Shown here one piece after another: positions 14,188 to 23,141 of a stretch of 42,635 bases of DNA (position 1 is its first letter; every line of letters begins with the position of its first letter). Both the position numbers and the translations under genes were made by a program. The stretch is from assembly GCF_016135805.1 (NCBI RefSeq), contig NZ_JADWOX010000029.1, forward strand, positions 1 through 42,635. The letters are read 5' to 3'. This DNA comes from Caulobacter hibisci (GTDB lineage: Bacteria; Pseudomonadota; Alphaproteobacteria; Caulobacterales; Caulobacteraceae). The notes under the pieces were generated by a model. It was not told the origin of the DNA. It ran no database searches and worked only from the letters and a program-made list of their open reading frames with translations.

Positions 14188-16484
14188 GCGAAGCTCACGG
14201 GCGTGAGGATCGCCGTGGCCGGATCGCGGCCCTTGCCAGGCGCGGTAATGGTGAAGGCCCCGCGCAAGCGGATGTCGGCCGAGGACGAGCCGATCATGAC
14301 CTCGACCTTGCCGGCCTCGATCACCCAGCCCGCCGGGCTCCAGATCGCCAGCTGGGCGGGCGTCAGGGTGAAGCTCACCCGCTTCTTCTCGCCGAGCGCC
14401 AGGGTCACGCGGACGAAGCCGCGCAGCGCCTTGACCGGCCGGGCGATGGTGGCGACAGGGTCGCGGACATAGAGCTGCACCACCTCGTCGGCGGCGACCG
14501 ATCCGGTGTTGGCCACGGTCAGGGCGATCTTCACCGCCCCGCCGGGCGTGACAGTATCGCGGTCGAGCGTCAGGTCGGAATAGGCGAAGGGCGCGTAGCT
14601 CAGGCCATGGCCGAACGGGAACAGCGGGCCGATGTCGACGTCGTGATAGCGGGCGGTGTCCTTGGCCAGATCCGGATCGGCCGGGCGGCCGCTGGGCGTG
14701 TGGGCGTAGAAGGTAGGCGACTGGCCCGTGGCGCGCGGGAAGCCGACCGGCAGGCGGCCGCCGGGCGCGGCCTTGCCGAACAGGATGTCGGCCAGGGCCG
14801 GACCGGCCTCGACGCCGAGGAACCAGGTGGCCAGCACCGCCGGGGCCTTCTCCAGCACCTCCGGCGCGACCAGCGGACGGCCCGACGGCAGCAGCACGAC
14901 CACGGGCTTGCCGGTCGCCAGCACGGCGCGGGCCAGGGCGCTCTGCGCGCCGGGCAGCGACAGGTCCGAGCGGCTGCGGGACTCGCCGCTGTGGTCGAAG
15001 TCCTCGCCGACCATCAGCAGCACGAGGTCGGCGGCCCTGGCGGCCTCGACAGCGGCGGGGATGCCGGTCTCATCGAGGCTGCGCGGCGAGGCGCCGGCGA
15101 CGTGGACGATCTCGGTTCCGGCCGGCGCGGCGGCTTGCAGGGCCGGCAGCAGCGGGGCGACGTCGGCGGCCTGGCCGCGCGCCTTCCACGAGCCGAGTTG
15201 GGAGAGATTGTCGGTCGCCAGGGCGCCGATGACGGCGATCTTCCTGGCGCTCGGCGCGATCGGCAGCAGGCCGCCGTCGTTCTTCAGCAGCACCACGGCC
15301 TTGCGCGCCGCCTCTCGGGCGATGGCGCGGTGCGGCGGGCTGAGGAACACCGTCTTCTCCCGCTCGACGTCGCCGAAGCGGTAGGGATCGTCGAACAGGC
15401 CCAGCCGCATCTTGGCGGTCAGGATCCGGGTCACGGCCTGGTCGAGCAGGGGCGCCAGCGACGGATCGGCGGCGATCGCCGTCTTCAGGTGGGCCGCATA
15501 GACGCCGCTGGCCATGTCCATGTCGACCCCGGCCTTCAGGGCCAGGGCGGCGGCCTGGACGGGTGTCTCGGCGATCCCGTGGTTGATCAGTTCGAGGATG
15601 GCGTTCCAGTCGCTGACCACCAGGCCCGGCCAGGTCCACTGGGTCTTCAGCACGCCGCGCACCAGGGCGGCGTTGGCGGTGGTCGGCGCGCCGTTCAGGT
15701 CGTTGAAGGCGGTCATCATCGTGCCGGCGCCCGCTTTCGCGGCGGCGTGAAACGGCGGCAGATAGACCTCGTTCAGCGTCCGGTCCGACAGCTCGGCGGC
15801 GTCGTAGTCGCGGCCGCCGGCCGCCGCGCCATAGGCCCCGAAGTGCTTGGCGCAGGCCAGGATCGAGTCCTTTCCCTCGAGTCCTTCGCCCTGGAAGCCG
15901 CGCACCTGGGCGTCGGCCATGACGCTGCCGAGATAGGGATCCTCACCGGCGCCCTCGACGATGCGGCCCCAGCGCGGGTCGCGGGCGATGTCGACCATCG
16001 GGGCGAAGGTCCAGTGCAGGCCGCTGACCGCGGTCTCGACCGCCGCCATCCGCGCCGTGGCCCGCACGATCCCGGGATCGAAGGTCGCGGCCATGGCCAG
16101 GGGCACGGGGTAGAGGGTGCGAAAGCCGTGCACCACGTCGATGGCGAACAGCAGCGGGATCTTCAGCCGCGACTCCTCGACGGCCGTGCGTTGCAGCTCG
16201 CGCAGGAACGCCGCCCCCGCCACGTGCAGGTACGAGCCGACCCCGCCCTTGCGCACCAGCTCCAGCGCCGTCGCGTCGATCTTGGAGTTCAGCGATTTCT
16301 GCCGGCCGCCGGCCGGCTGATGGGTCTGGCCGATCTTCTCGTCCAGGGTCATCTGCTTGAGGAGGGCGCGGACCCGAGCCTCCTGCGTGGCCGCGAGCGC
16401 GGGCAGGGCGGACGCCAGGCCCGAACCCAGGCCCAGGGCGGCGGCGCCGGTCAGCAGCGCCCGGCGATGCGGTCCCTCGCTCAT
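14184..16484 (-). CDS. Exported GH3 beta-glucosidase (BglX-like)
   Basis: A 766-residue glycoside hydrolase family 3 enzyme. The N terminus, HRRALLTGAAALGLGSGLASA, looks like a twin-arginine export signal. The GH3 N-domain carries WTFAPMVDIARDPRWGR, AKHFGAYGAAAGG and nucleophile D292 in LVVSDWNAI. The C-domain has E501 in GEDFDHSGESRSRSDL as probable acid/base. A fibronectin-III-like domain ends the protein (VVQLYVRDP, ALRGFVRVTL). The ATG at 16484 follows GGGAG. A perfect LacI-type operator (16542-16555) lies upstream, and the gene is coupled to the GntP permease. A second GH3 paralogue is at 20690. Confidence 0.93.
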   Translation of the reverse strand: MSEGPHRRALLTGAAALGLGSGLASALPALAATQEARVRALLKQMTLDEKIGQTHQPAGGRQKSLNSKIDATALELVRKGGVGSYLHVAGAAFLRELQRTAVEESRLKIPLLFAIDVVHGFRTLYPVPLAMAATFDPGIVRATARMAAVETAVSGLHWTFAPMVDIARDPRWGRIVEGAGEDPYLGSVMADAQVRGFQGEGLEGKDSILACAKHFGAYGAAAGGRDYDAAELSDRTLNEVYLPPFHAAAKAGAGTMMTAFNDLNGAPTTANAALVRGVLKTQWTWPGLVVSDWNAILELINHGIAETPVQAAALALKAGVDMDMASGVYAAHLKTAIAADPSLAPLLDQAVTRILTAKMRLGLFDDPYRFGDVEREKTVFLSPPHRAIAREAARKAVVLLKNDGGLLPIAPSARKIAVIGALATDNLSQLGSWKARGQAADVAPLLPALQAAAPAGTEIVHVAGASPRSLDETGIPAAVEAARAADLVLLMVGEDFDHSGESRSRSDLSLPGAQSALARAVLATGKPVVVLLPSGRPLVAPEVLEKAPAVLATWFLGVEAGPALADILFGKAAPGGRLPVGFPRATGQSPTFYAHTPSGRPADPDLAKDTARYHDVDIGPLFPFGHGLSYAPFAYSDLTLDRDTVTPGGAVKIALTVANTGSVAADEVVQLYVRDPVATIARPVKALRGFVRVTLALGEKKRVSFTLTPAQLAIWSPAGWVIEAGKVEVMIGSSSADIRLRGAFTITAPGKGRDPATAILTPVSFA

Positions 16485-16541
16485 GGTCTCGTCTCCCTTC
16501 GATCGTCGAACGCGGTCGTTAGGGGGCAGAGCACTATGCTT

Positions 16542-16555
16542 TGACAACGCTGTCA
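16542..16555. promoter_or_regulatory. LacI-family-type operator before GH3-gntP operon
   Basis: The 14-mer TGACAACGCTGTCA fits the LacI/GalR pattern TGNNANCGNTNNCA at every fixed position. It is nearly palindromic and extends by one matching base pair on each side. It lies 58 bp upstream of the GH3 start codon, and its flank supplies a TTGACA that could be a -35 element on the minus strand. Binding there would block transcription. No LacI-type protein is encoded in this window. Confidence 0.65.
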
Positions 16556-16575
16556 ATGCGAGAGGTTGCGTGACC

Positions 16576-17535
16576 TCAACGGCGGGTGGTCCTGACGAAG
16601 CTGGCGATGGCGTCGGCGCTGGCCTCGGGATGCTGGTGCTGCGGGCCGTGGCCCGAGCGCGGGAAGGTCAGCAGCTCCAGCGTCGGCAGCTGGCCGTTCA
16701 GGGCGTACCAGTTCTCGATCGGGCAGATCAGGTCGTGGTCGCCGCCGATATGCAGGATCGGGATCGTGGTGGTCTTCAGGATGTCGAGAATGGCCGGAGC
16801 GGGGAACGGATTGGCGCTGGGCTTGTCGCCGAGGCTGGCCGCCGCCCAGGCGTAGGGCACGGGTGGGCTGAGGTCGGTCTTGCGGGCGGCGATGCGGTCG
16901 TGCGAGCGGCGGGCGGCCTCGCGGCTGGCCGGGGACCTGGGCTCGAAGAACAGGATCACCTCGTCCTCGAAGTCGTTCTCGCGCGCCGCGGCCTGGTAGA
17001 ACAGCGGCTCGGCCAGCTTGGCGACCGGCCCGGGCGGTGTCGTGCCGATCAGAACTAGGTGGTCGATCTTGCTGGGGAAGATGCTCAGCGCGATCTGGGC
17101 GGCGATGCCGCCGAGCGACCAGCCGACCAGCACGACCGACTTCAGGCCCAAGGCCTCGATCAGGTCGCCGGCGTCCTTGGCCCAGGAGGCCGGGTTCAGC
17201 GACTTCTCGCCGGTCGACAGGCCCAGGCCCGTATAGTCGAAGGTGATGACCTGGAAGCCTTGCGCGGCCAGGGAGTCGAGAAACAGCGGATCCCAGGCGT
17301 CGAGATTGCCGCGGAACCGCGTGCACAGGACCATCGGAACGCCCTTGCCGACGGTGCGGTAGGCCAGCCGCCGCCCGCCGACCTCGACATAGTTCGTCGG
17401 CGCGGCCACGGCGCCCGGGCCGGCGGCCTGGGCCGATCCCGCGCTCAACGCCCCTGCGCCGAGACCGATCGTCAGGGCGCCGAGCAGGACGTTGCGGCGC
17501 GATCCGGACAGGCGAGCATCGAGCGAGGAAACCAT
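16576..17535 (-). CDS. Exported alpha/beta-hydrolase
   Basis: A 319-residue alpha/beta-hydrolase with a twin-arginine-type leader (SRRNVLLGALTIGLGAGALS) ending near SAQAAG. The catalytic serine is in VLVGWSLGGIAAQ, the acid probably in GGDHDLICP, and the histidine in SGHGPQHQHPE. The oxyanion region reads LCTRFRGNLDAWDP rather than the usual HG motif. The order of elements suits esterases or haloperoxidase-like enzymes; the substrate is not recognisable. The ATG at 17535 has an AAAAGG site upstream. It is transcribed towards the GH3 operon but is separated from it by a promoter region. Confidence 0.82.
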   Translation of the reverse strand: MVSSLDARLSGSRRNVLLGALTIGLGAGALSAGSAQAAGPGAVAAPTNYVEVGGRRLAYRTVGKGVPMVLCTRFRGNLDAWDPLFLDSLAAQGFQVITFDYTGLGLSTGEKSLNPASWAKDAGDLIEALGLKSVVLVGWSLGGIAAQIALSIFPSKIDHLVLIGTTPPGPVAKLAEPLFYQAAARENDFEDEVILFFEPRSPASREAARRSHDRIAARKTDLSPPVPYAWAAASLGDKPSANPFPAPAILDILKTTTIPILHIGGDHDLICPIENWYALNGQLPTLELLTFPRSGHGPQHQHPEASADAIASFVRTTRR

Positions 17536-17638
17536 GGGCGGGCGCCTTTTCGGCCGGGCGTTGAGATCGCCCGATCCTGGCCCGCGCCCGCCGGCGCGAC
17601 TTGGACATTCGGTCCGCGCGGTTTGGGACGGAACGGCC

Positions 17639-20212
17639 CTACTCCGCGGGGCCGACCCCCAGGCTGTCCATGGCGCGGGCGACGTTCTCCAGGGTGTAGG
17701 GCTTCTGGACGACCAGCCGGCCGCGATGGTCCAGCGGCAGGTTGGCCTGTTCGCCATAGCCGGTGGCGAACAGGAACGGCACGCGTAGCTCGGCCAGGCG
17801 GTCGGCGATCGGATAGCTGTTGCGGTCGCCCAGATTGATGTCGAGCACCGCCACGCTCGGGGGATTGGCCTCGATGCTGTCGAGCGCGCCCTGCACCGTC
17901 GCGGCCGTGACGACGCTGTCGGCGCCCAGGCGGTTGGCGATGTCCTCGGCGTCCAGGGCGATGATGAGGCTGTCCTCGACCAGCAGCAGGGACTGGCCCT
18001 GCAGGATCTTCGACGGCGGCGGATGCTGGTGGCCGGGCGAGGAGCGCGGATACTTGATCGCCTGCTGGCCGCTGCCGGTGCGCGGTTCGGACAGGTGGCG
18101 GGCGGGAATGTTGAACACCGCGCGAAAGCCCTTGGGGTCGTAGTCAGTCTTCACCGTGCCGCCGAGGTCGTAGGGCACCGAGCGTTCGATGATCGTGGTG
18201 CCGAAACCCTTGCGCGTCGGGGGAACGACCGGCGGACCGCCGGCCTCGCGCCATTCCACCGCCAGGTCGCCGCCGGCGTTGCGGTGCCAGCCGATCGTCA
18301 CCTGGCCGCCGGCTGCCGACAGCGCGCCGTACTTGTTGGAGTTGGTGACCAGCTCGTGGAACACCAGGGCCAGGGTCGAATAGGCCTGCGGGTTCAGCGA
18401 CACCGGCTCGCCCTGCACGGCGATGCGGTCGCGCTCGTCGACGAAGGCGGCGGCCTCGGCGTCGATCAGGGCCTGCAACGGCGCGGGACCCCAGTGGTCG
18501 TCGGTGATCTGGTTGTGGGCGCGGGCCAGGGCGTGGATGCGCCCGTCGACGACCTTGACGAACTCGCCGATGTCGCCGCCGGACGGCAGGGACTGGCGGA
18601 TCAGGCCGCGGATCAGGCCCAGGATGTTGCGCACCCGGTGGTTCAACTCGGCGATCAGCAGCTCCTGGCGGGCGCTGGCCTGCTGGCGCTCGGCCGAGGC
18701 TTCGTCGGCCAGGCGCAGCACCACCTCGATCAGGGTGGCGCGCAGGGTCTCGGCGACACGGATCTCCGAGCCGGTGAACGGCTGGGCCCGGCCCTCGACC
18801 AGTTCCTTCCACTCGGCGAAGCTGGCGCGCGGCGTCAGGCGCGGCCCGTTGGGGCCGTACTCCACCGGCTTGTGCGGGTCGCCCGCCCAGCGCACCGAAT
18901 GGATCAGCTCCTTGCGGAACAGCACGACATAGTCGCGGGGCGAGCGCGAGATCGGGATGGCCAGCATGCCGGCCGCGTCCGAGGCGAAGGCCTGGGCGTC
19001 CGGCACCAGCGAACCGATGTGGTCGGTGGCGAAGACCTTGCCGGCGGCCGTGCCGTTCAGGCCCCGGACGATGCGGCGGAAGTCGTCCAGCGGCGGCACC
19101 GTGCCCGAAAAGGCGTGGTTGCCGCCCAGCCACACGCCCACCCCGTCGGCCGGGATGGCGTTGGTCAGGATGTCGCCCAGCCAGTCGGGGTCCTTCAGCA
19201 GGGTCTCGTCCGAGGCGACGGCGCCGAGCAGCTGGTCGGAGATGTCGCGGGCGCGGCGCTCGTACTCGACCGTCTCCTGCCGCTCGCGGCTTTCCAGCCG
19301 CATCGAGAACATCTGGGCGAACAGCTCGCTGACCGAGCGGCGCTCGAAGGTGGGGCAGCGCGGCGAATAGTGGTGGCAGGCGAACAGGCCCCACAGCTTG
19401 CCCTCGACGACGATCGAGATCGACAGCGAAGCCTGCACGCCCATGTTCTTCAGATATTCGATATGGATCGGCGAGACCGAGCGCAGCACCGACAGCGACA
19501 GGTCCAGCGGCTGGCCGCTCTCGTCGCGCTGGGGAAGGATCGGCACCGGCGTGGCGTTGACGTCGGTGATCACGCGCAGAAGGTTGCGGCGATAGAGCTC
19601 GCGGGCCTGGGCGGGGATGTCGGAGGCCGGGTAGCGCAGGCCCATGAAGGCGCCGATGCCCGAGCGCGCCGCCTCGGCCACCACCTCGCCCGAACCGTCG
19701 GCGGCGAAGCGGTAGACCATCACCCGGTCGAACTCGATCAAGGCCCGCACCTGGCGCGCGCCCTCGCGATAGAAGGCGGCGAAGTCAGGGGCGCCGTCCA
19801 GGCGGGCGATCATCGAGCGCACCATGCCAGTGGCGTCGCCGTGCTCGCCGGACGCCGGCTCGGCCTCGATGACGATCTGTCCGGCCGAAAAGTGCAGGGC
19901 GATGTCGAACTTCTGACGGCCGGCGACCAGTTCCAGGTCGAAGATGCGCTCGACCGAGTCCGCGCCCCGCAGCAACGCGGAGCGGTTGCGCAGGTCGTGA
20001 ATCGCCTTGGGCAGGAACAGCTCGAACAGCGGCTTGCCGAACAGCTCGTCCGGCTCGCGACCGATGAAGTCGCCAATATTGGCCGAGACGCGGGCGACCA
20101 GCCAGTCGGCGGTCAGGGCCACCAGGAAGCCGATGGGCTGGATGGCCCCGAGGATATGGATGGGTTCCCGGTCGCAGTTGGTCAGGTCGACGCGGGGCGT
20201 ATCGGTCGTCAA
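17639..20212 (-). CDS. bphP: Bacteriophytochrome HWE histidine kinase with receiver domain
   Basis: An 857-residue red/far-red photoreceptor kinase. PAS comes first, with C13 in LTNCDREPIHI as the likely biliverdin attachment site. GAF follows, with PASDIP (195-200) and the chromophore-pocket histidines in ACHHYSP. PHY carries the tongue motif PRASF (461-465). The transmitter is HWE type: AELNHRVRNILGLI with H525, N-box ELVTNSNKYG, and W654-x-E656 in EWREAGGP. A receiver follows a proline-rich linker, with D791 in VAVLDINLGD and K837. No haem oxygenase gene for making biliverdin is in the window. The ATG at 20212 gives the normal N-terminal length. Confidence 0.94.
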   Translation of the reverse strand: MTTDTPRVDLTNCDREPIHILGAIQPIGFLVALTADWLVARVSANIGDFIGREPDELFGKPLFELFLPKAIHDLRNRSALLRGADSVERIFDLELVAGRQKFDIALHFSAGQIVIEAEPASGEHGDATGMVRSMIARLDGAPDFAAFYREGARQVRALIEFDRVMVYRFAADGSGEVVAEAARSGIGAFMGLRYPASDIPAQARELYRRNLLRVITDVNATPVPILPQRDESGQPLDLSLSVLRSVSPIHIEYLKNMGVQASLSISIVVEGKLWGLFACHHYSPRCPTFERRSVSELFAQMFSMRLESRERQETVEYERRARDISDQLLGAVASDETLLKDPDWLGDILTNAIPADGVGVWLGGNHAFSGTVPPLDDFRRIVRGLNGTAAGKVFATDHIGSLVPDAQAFASDAAGMLAIPISRSPRDYVVLFRKELIHSVRWAGDPHKPVEYGPNGPRLTPRASFAEWKELVEGRAQPFTGSEIRVAETLRATLIEVVLRLADEASAERQQASARQELLIAELNHRVRNILGLIRGLIRQSLPSGGDIGEFVKVVDGRIHALARAHNQITDDHWGPAPLQALIDAEAAAFVDERDRIAVQGEPVSLNPQAYSTLALVFHELVTNSNKYGALSAAGGQVTIGWHRNAGGDLAVEWREAGGPPVVPPTRKGFGTTIIERSVPYDLGGTVKTDYDPKGFRAVFNIPARHLSEPRTGSGQQAIKYPRSSPGHQHPPPSKILQGQSLLLVEDSLIIALDAEDIANRLGADSVVTAATVQGALDSIEANPPSVAVLDINLGDRNSYPIADRLAELRVPFLFATGYGEQANLPLDHRGRLVVQKPYTLENVARAMDSLGVGPAE

Positions 20213-20299
20213 GGCGGGCAGGCTCCAGAACGCCGGTCAGGCGCCCCTGTGGAGCTTGGCCGTACGCGCGAACTGCTCAGAACGCTCGCGGCTTTTCCG

Positions 20300-20318
20300 G
20301 GTTCCCTGGGAGGGAACC
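20300..20318 (-). terminator. Hairpin between the small gene and bphP
   Basis: A perfect 8-bp inverted repeat, GGTTCCCT and AGGGAACC, with a 3-base loop. It begins immediately after the stop of the 74-residue gene and lies about 90 bp before the phytochrome start. No T run follows on the minus strand, so it may be an intercistronic processing or attenuation hairpin rather than a full terminator. Confidence 0.4.
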
Positions 20319-20319
20319 T

Positions 20320-20544
20320 TCAGGCTTCGCCCTGATGCTCCACGTGGCCGTCGACGACCTCGGTGCGGGAAAACACCTCTTCCTGGCCGTCGAGCAGCAG
20401 TTCCTCGGCGGCGACGTGGTCACGTTCGGCCTCTTCCAGCACCTGGCGCAGGGCCTCGACTTCGGTGTCGGCCTCGACCAGTACGCTGCGCAGGGGGGCA
20501 TGGCCGTCGCCCAGTCGGATCTCGATGCGCCATTGGGCGGTCAT
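20320..20544 (-). CDS. Small acidic protein of unknown function upstream of bphP
   Basis: A 74-residue protein rich in Glu and Asp (EADTEVEALRQVLEEAERD), starting MTAQWRIEIRLGDG. The ATG at 20544 has an AGGGAG ribosome-binding site, which favours a real gene; in-frame residues further upstream are not needed. A beta-strand opening and a helical middle are likely. I recognise no family. It precedes the phytochrome gene on the same strand, with a hairpin between them, so a joint transcript is possible. Confidence 0.65.
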   Translation of the reverse strand: MTAQWRIEIRLGDGHAPLRSVLVEADTEVEALRQVLEEAERDHVAAEELLLDGQEEVFSRTEVVDGHVEHQGEA

Positions 20545-20689
20545 GGTCGGGTCTCCCTTCAGCCAGACTGATAACGCAAGGCTTCCGCCGTGGTTCGCCT
20601 CCCAAGTTCGCGTGGGGGGCGGCGAGGCGTTGCACGATCGGCCGTCGTCGGCGAGGTTGCCCGCCGCAGCGACAGTCGGAAGGGATTCT

Positions 20690-22975
20690 ATGCAGCGACG
20701 CGAAGCTCGGCTTGAAGGGATCAGCCGTCGCGCACTGATGGCCGGCGGCGCGGGTCTGGCGGGGCTGGCCCTGGCCGGCAAGGCTGCGGCGCAAGGGCGG
20801 GCTTCGGATCGCGTCGAGACGCTGATCGCCCAGATGACGATCGACGAAAAGGCCGGGCAGCTGTCCTGCTACGCCGACATGATCCGCCCGCCGGTGGGCG
20901 ACATGAACCCGGCGATCAACCTGCGCAACACCCAGCAGCTGCTGGCCGAGACCCGGGCGGGCAAGATCGGCACGCTGATGAACGGGGTGGGCGTCGAGGG
21001 CGCCCTGCTGGCCCAGACGGCGGCGGTGGAGCATTCGCGGCTGGGCATCCCGCTGCTGCTGGCGGCGGACGTCATCCACGGCTTCAAGACCGTTTATCCG
21101 ATCCCCCTGGCCGAGGCCGCCGCCTTCGATCCGCCCCTGGCCGAGCGCACGGCGCGGGCCGCCGCCCAGGAGGCTACGGCCCACGGCCTGCACTGGACCT
21201 TCGCGCCGATGGTCGACGTCGCCCGCGACGAGCGCTGGGGCCGGGTGGCCGAAGGCTCGGGCGAGGACGTGTTCCTGGGCGAGGCGCTGGCCCAGGCCCG
21301 GGTGCGCGGCTTCCAGGGGCCGAACCTGACCGCGCCGGACTCGATGCTGGCCTGCGCCAAGCACTTCGCCGCCTACGGCGCCGTGGCGGCGGGCATGGAC
21401 TACAACACCGTCGAGATCTCCGACGCGACCCTGCGCGAGGTCCACCTGCCGCCGTTCCAGGCCGCCTTCGAGGCCGGGTGCCTGACGGCCATGTCGGCCT
21501 TCAACGACATCAACGGCGTGCCGGCCACGGCCAACAAGAGGCTGCTGACCGACCTGCTGCGCGGCGAGTGGAAGTTCCGCGGCGTGGTGATCTCTGACTA
21601 CACCGCCGACCAGGAGCTGGTGGCCCACGGCTATGCGGCCGACGACCGTGACGCGGCGCGGCTGGCGATCCTGGCCGGCGTCGACATCAGCATGCAGAGC
21701 GGGCTCTACAGCCGCTATCTGCCCGAGCTGGTGGCCAGCGGCGCGGCGCCGATGGCGGTGGTCGACCAGGCCGTGCGCCGGGTGCTGATGCTGAAGGAAG
21801 CCATCGGCCTGTTCGACCAGCCGTTCCGCTCGATCGACGCCAAGGCCCAGGCCGCTCGCACCGCGACGCCGCAGATGCGCGCCTTGAGCCGCGAGGCGGG
21901 CGGCCGCTCGATCGTGCTGCTGAAGAACGAGGGCGGCATCCTGCCCCTGCCGCGCGCGGGCAAGCGCATCGCCCTGATCGGCCCCTTCGCCGACGACCGC
22001 GACAACATCCTGGGGCCCTGGGCCTTCTTCGGCGACAAGAGCCTGGGTGTCGATCTGGCCACCGGCTTTCGCCAGGCCATGGCCGATCCGAACCTTCTGC
22101 AGACGGTCAAGGGCAGCGACGTCGAAGCCTCGATCCCCGGCGGCATCCAGGCGGCCGTGGCCGCTGCGGCCGCCGCCGACATCGTCGTGCTGGCGATCGG
22201 CGAGGGCCAGAACATGTCGGGCGAGGCCCAGTCGCGCACCGAGATCGGCATTCCCAAGCCGCAGATGATGCTGGCCGAGGCGGTGGCGGCCGTCGGCAAG
22301 CCCACCGTCGTGCTGCTGCGCCATGGCCGGGCCCTGGTGCTGGACGGGGCGGTCAAGAACGCGCCCGCTATCCTGGCCACCTGGTTCCTGGGCACCGAGA
22401 CCGGCCACGCCGTGGCCGATGTGGTGTTCGGATCGGTAAACCCCTCGGGCCGCCTGCCGGTCAGCTTTCCCTACGAGAGCGGCCAGCAGCCCTACGCCTA
22501 CAATCACCGCAGCACGGGTCGGCCGGCCCCGGCCGACAGCGAGATCCAGGAGTACAAGGCCCGCTGGCGGACGGTGAAGAACGAGGCGCTCTATCCGTTC
22601 GGCTACGGGCTTTCGTACACCACCTTCGCCCTGTCGAACCTGAAGCTGTCCTCGCCGACCCTGGCCTGGGACGGCAAGCTGCAGGTCAGCGCCCGGGTCG
22701 CCAACACCGGCAAGGTCGAGGGGACGCACGTAGTGCAGCTCTATGTCCGCGACCGGGTGGCCAGCCGCACGCGGCCGGTGCGCGAGCTCAAGCGCTTCCT
22801 GCGGGTGACGCTGAAGCCCGGCGAAAGCCGCGACGTGACCTTCGTGCTGGAGCGCGGCAGCCTGACCTTCTTCGGCGAAGGCGACCGCTGGATCGCCGAG
22901 CCGGGGCTGTTCGAAGTCTGGGTCGCCAACAGCGCGGTGGACGGGCTGAACGCGCAGTTCACGCTGGTGTCCTAA
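20690..22975 (+). CDS. Exported GH3 beta-glucosidase (BglX-like), second copy
   Basis: A 761-residue GH3 enzyme with a twin-arginine signal (ISRRALMAGGAGLAGLALAG) cleaved near AAAQG. The N-domain carries LHWTFAPMVDVARDERWGR, ACAKHFAAYG and nucleophile D303 in GVVISDYTADQ. The C-domain has the probable acid/base Glu in GQNMSGEAQSRTEIG, and a fibronectin-III-like end (VVQLYVRDRVASRTRP). The ATG at 20690 follows GGAAGGG. It shares domain order with the GH3 gene at 14184-16484, but it has tyrosine where that one has tryptophan after the nucleophile. It has no GntP partner and no recognisable LacI-type operator. Confidence 0.93.
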   Translation: MQRREARLEGISRRALMAGGAGLAGLALAGKAAAQGRASDRVETLIAQMTIDEKAGQLSCYADMIRPPVGDMNPAINLRNTQQLLAETRAGKIGTLMNGVGVEGALLAQTAAVEHSRLGIPLLLAADVIHGFKTVYPIPLAEAAAFDPPLAERTARAAAQEATAHGLHWTFAPMVDVARDERWGRVAEGSGEDVFLGEALAQARVRGFQGPNLTAPDSMLACAKHFAAYGAVAAGMDYNTVEISDATLREVHLPPFQAAFEAGCLTAMSAFNDINGVPATANKRLLTDLLRGEWKFRGVVISDYTADQELVAHGYAADDRDAARLAILAGVDISMQSGLYSRYLPELVASGAAPMAVVDQAVRRVLMLKEAIGLFDQPFRSIDAKAQAARTATPQMRALSREAGGRSIVLLKNEGGILPLPRAGKRIALIGPFADDRDNILGPWAFFGDKSLGVDLATGFRQAMADPNLLQTVKGSDVEASIPGGIQAAVAAAAAADIVVLAIGEGQNMSGEAQSRTEIGIPKPQMMLAEAVAAVGKPTVVLLRHGRALVLDGAVKNAPAILATWFLGTETGHAVADVVFGSVNPSGRLPVSFPYESGQQPYAYNHRSTGRPAPADSEIQEYKARWRTVKNEALYPFGYGLSYTTFALSNLKLSSPTLAWDGKLQVSARVANTGKVEGTHVVQLYVRDRVASRTRPVRELKRFLRVTLKPGESRDVTFVLERGSLTFFGEGDRWIAEPGLFEVWVANSAVDGLNAQFTLVS

Positions 22976-22978
22976 ACC

Positions 22979-23141
22979 CTTCTCCCCTTGCGGGAGAAGG
23001 TGGCGGCCGAAGGCCGACGGATGAGGGGTCTCTCAGACCTCGACGGCTGCGCCCGGTCGATCCGCAACAGCGACCGACAAGGCTTTCGACCCCTCACCCG
23101 ACCCGCTTCGCGGGCCACCCTCTCCCGCAAGGGGAGAGGGG
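22979..23141. repeat. Inverted pair of intergenic repeats overlapping a 3' coding end
   Basis: Two copies of one element face each other. The left copy (about 22979-23030) starts with the hairpin CTTCTCCC/GGGAGAAG and ends GATGAGGGGTC. The right copy (about 23088-23141) reads GACCCCTCACCCGACCC and ends with the hairpin CTCTCCC/GGGAGAG. About 57 bp separate them. The left hairpin begins 4 bp after the GH3 stop and may act as its terminator. The right copy is translated as the C-terminal tail of the hydroxylase gene. Confidence 0.8.
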
